This document shows positions 43,525 to 44,705 of a stretch of DNA of 44,705 nt, piece after piece. Origin of the DNA: an uncultured Eubacterium sp. (lineage in GTDB: Bacteria; Bacillota; Clostridia; Lachnospirales; CAG-274); assembly GCA_900551755.1 (NCBI GenBank), contig URXK01000014.1, positions 1 to 44,705 of the forward strand, written 5' to 3'. Each line of letters starts with the position of its first letter. The stretch's first letter is position 1. The notes under the pieces are model-generated. The model made no database searches. It was not told the origin of the DNA and saw only the letters and a list, made by a program, of their open reading frames with translations. The position numbers were made by a program, and so were the translations under genes.

Positions 43525-44705
43525 ATGAAAAAAAGTACAACAAAAAATGAATATACAAATGAGAGTATAAGTTCACTTAAAGGTGCAGACAGAGTTAGAC
43601 TTCGTCCCAGTGTTATCTTTGGTTCAGATGGACTTGAAGGTTGTCAGCATTCTGTGTTTGAAATTTTATCCAATGCTATTGATGAAGCGAGAGAAGGCTA
43701 TGGAGATAAAATAGAAATTATACTTGGCAAAGATAATGATATAACTGTATGCGACCACGGTAGAGGTATACCTGTTGATTACAATGCAAAAGAAGATAGA
43801 TACAACTGGGAACTTTTATTTTGCGAAATGTATGCAGGTGGTAAATATAATAATAACAATGGAGATAATTATGAGTTTAGTTTAGGCTTGAATGGTCTTG
43901 GTTTATGTTCAACCCAGTATAGTTCTGAATATATGGATGTTGTTATTTATAGAGATGGCTATAAATATCAGTTAAATTTTGAAAAAGGCGAAAATATTGG
44001 TGGACTAACAAAAGAGGAAACAAATGTTAAAAAGACTGGCTCTACAATTCATTGGAAACCAGATAGAGAAGTATTTACAAATATAAATATTCCTATTGAA
44101 TATTATCAAGATATATTAAAAAAACAGTGTATTGTAAATGCAGGTCTTACATTTGAACTTAAAGATGAAAAAACTGGTGATAAATTTACTTATTGCTATC
44201 CAGAGGGTATTAAAGATTATATTGCAGAAGTATCAGGAGAGAAAAATTTAACCGAAATTCAATATTATTCAGGTGAAGGCAAGGGTAGAGATAGAGCAGA
44301 TAAGGACGAATATAAACTTAAGTTTGAAATTGCTTTTTGTTTTAATAATGAAGTAAATGTTTTGGAATATTATCATAATTCAAGTTTTCTAGAATATGGT
44401 GGTTCACCTGATAAAGCTGTAAGGTCATCTTTTGTATATGCTATTGATAATTATTTAAAAACAAATAACCTTTATAATAAGAATGAAAAGAAAATTGTAT
44501 TTTCAGATGTAGAAGATAGTCTTGTACTTATTATAAATAGTTTTTCTACTATAACTAGCTATGAAAATCAGACTAAAAAATCTATTACAAATAAATTTAT
44601 ACAAGAATTTTTGACAGATTATTTAAAAAAGCAGCTTGAGTTTTACTTTATTGAAAATAAAGCTGATGCTGATAAAATTGCTAAACAAATTCTTGTAAAT
44701 AAAAG
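43525..44705 (+). CDS. Type II topoisomerase subunit B (GyrB/ParE-like), partial
   Basis: The first 393 codons of a GHKL-type ATPase subunit; the gene runs off the right edge. Bergerat-fold motifs: E46-I-L-S-N50-A-I-D53 (FEILSNAIDEA), D77-H-G-R-G81-IP, and GLNGLG at 121-126. The family's VRKRPGMYIGS is replaced by VRLRPSVIFGS, and the text differs from housekeeping GyrB throughout, so this is probably the second, ParE-like enzyme conserved in many Clostridia rather than gyrB. An AAAGGA site precedes the ATG. The TOPRIM domain is beyond the window. Confidence 0.88.
   Translation, partial: MKKSTTKNEYTNESISSLKGADRVRLRPSVIFGSDGLEGCQHSVFEILSNAIDEAREGYGDKIEIILGKDNDITVCDHGRGIPVDYNAKEDRYNWELLFCEMYAGGKYNNNNGDNYEFSLGLNGLGLCSTQYSSEYMDVVIYRDGYKYQLNFEKGENIGGLTKEETNVKKTGSTIHWKPDREVFTNINIPIEYYQDILKKQCIVNAGLTFELKDEKTGDKFTYCYPEGIKDYIAEVSGEKNLTEIQYYSGEGKGRDRADKDEYKLKFEIAFCFNNEVNVLEYYHNSSFLEYGGSPDKAVRSSFVYAIDNYLKTNNLYNKNEKKIVFSDVEDSLVLIINSFSTITSYENQTKKSITNKFIQEFLTDYLKKQLEFYFIENKADADKIAKQILVNK

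Overview
The window is low-GC, densely coded chromosomal DNA from an anaerobic, endospore-forming member of the Clostridia. The evidence is rubrerythrin, Spo0A, a PdaB-type deacetylase, AT-rich third codon positions, strong AGGAGG ribosome-binding sites, and several small families typical of Clostridia (DUF1385, DUF503, a DUF6648-like and a DUF6774-like protein). A large secreted pectin-processing enzyme with an S-layer-type C-terminus suggests a plant-polysaccharide user, perhaps from the gut. I cannot name the species. I saw no tRNA, rRNA, CRISPR array, insertion sequence or prophage.

Layout. 1-83 holds three back-to-back hairpins. 84-2778: rubrerythrin faces away from an MBL hydrolase, a glyoxalase and a CorA-type transporter. 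2861-4402: a YfmM-like ABC-F ATPase, followed by a 335-base gap with a long stem-loop. 4738-10963: a secreted stalk protein, YqhQ/DUF1385, PrmC, RF1 and glycogen phosphorylase. 11014-14076 (minus): aroC, lysA and an LUD-domain gene. 14266-17563: KtrB/KtrA potassium uptake, an rRNA 2'-O-methyltransferase and dCMP deaminase. 17675-22932: a 1,396-residue pectin methylesterase/SGNH esterase fusion, then exonuclease III and a rhodanese. 22985-25735: TspO with a newly called 51-residue small gene, a sporulation-type deacetylase, and an RlmL-like methyltransferase. 25884-34268: tgt, single-chain purL, gap, a YdcF-like protein and hom. 34381-38951: a small winged-helix-like gene, spo0A, a CYTH protein, a DJ-1 protein, two poorly known genes and a split ThrE-type exporter. 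39116-42713: DUF503, then tig-clpP-clpX. 42826-44705: a mini P-loop protein divergent from a type II topoisomerase B subunit that runs off the window.

How the genes work together. Most of the window is core metabolism and information processing. PrmC is encoded beside its substrate RF1; KtrA gates KtrB; trigger factor and ClpXP handle nascent and damaged proteins; aroC and lysA belong to aromatic and lysine/cell-wall biosynthesis; Hom feeds threonine and methionine. Spo0A and the deacetylase point to sporulation.

The least ordinary signals are: the esterase fusion with a second SGNH domain that has lost its catalytic serine; a perfect CTGGTAA-TAT-TTACCAG inverted repeat just downstream of a strong spo0A promoter; tandem gap promoters with a 5' hairpin; two places where a promoter overlaps the preceding terminator; the small gene upstream of tspO; and the tandem hairpins at the left edge. 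I found no clear multi-gene undescribed system.
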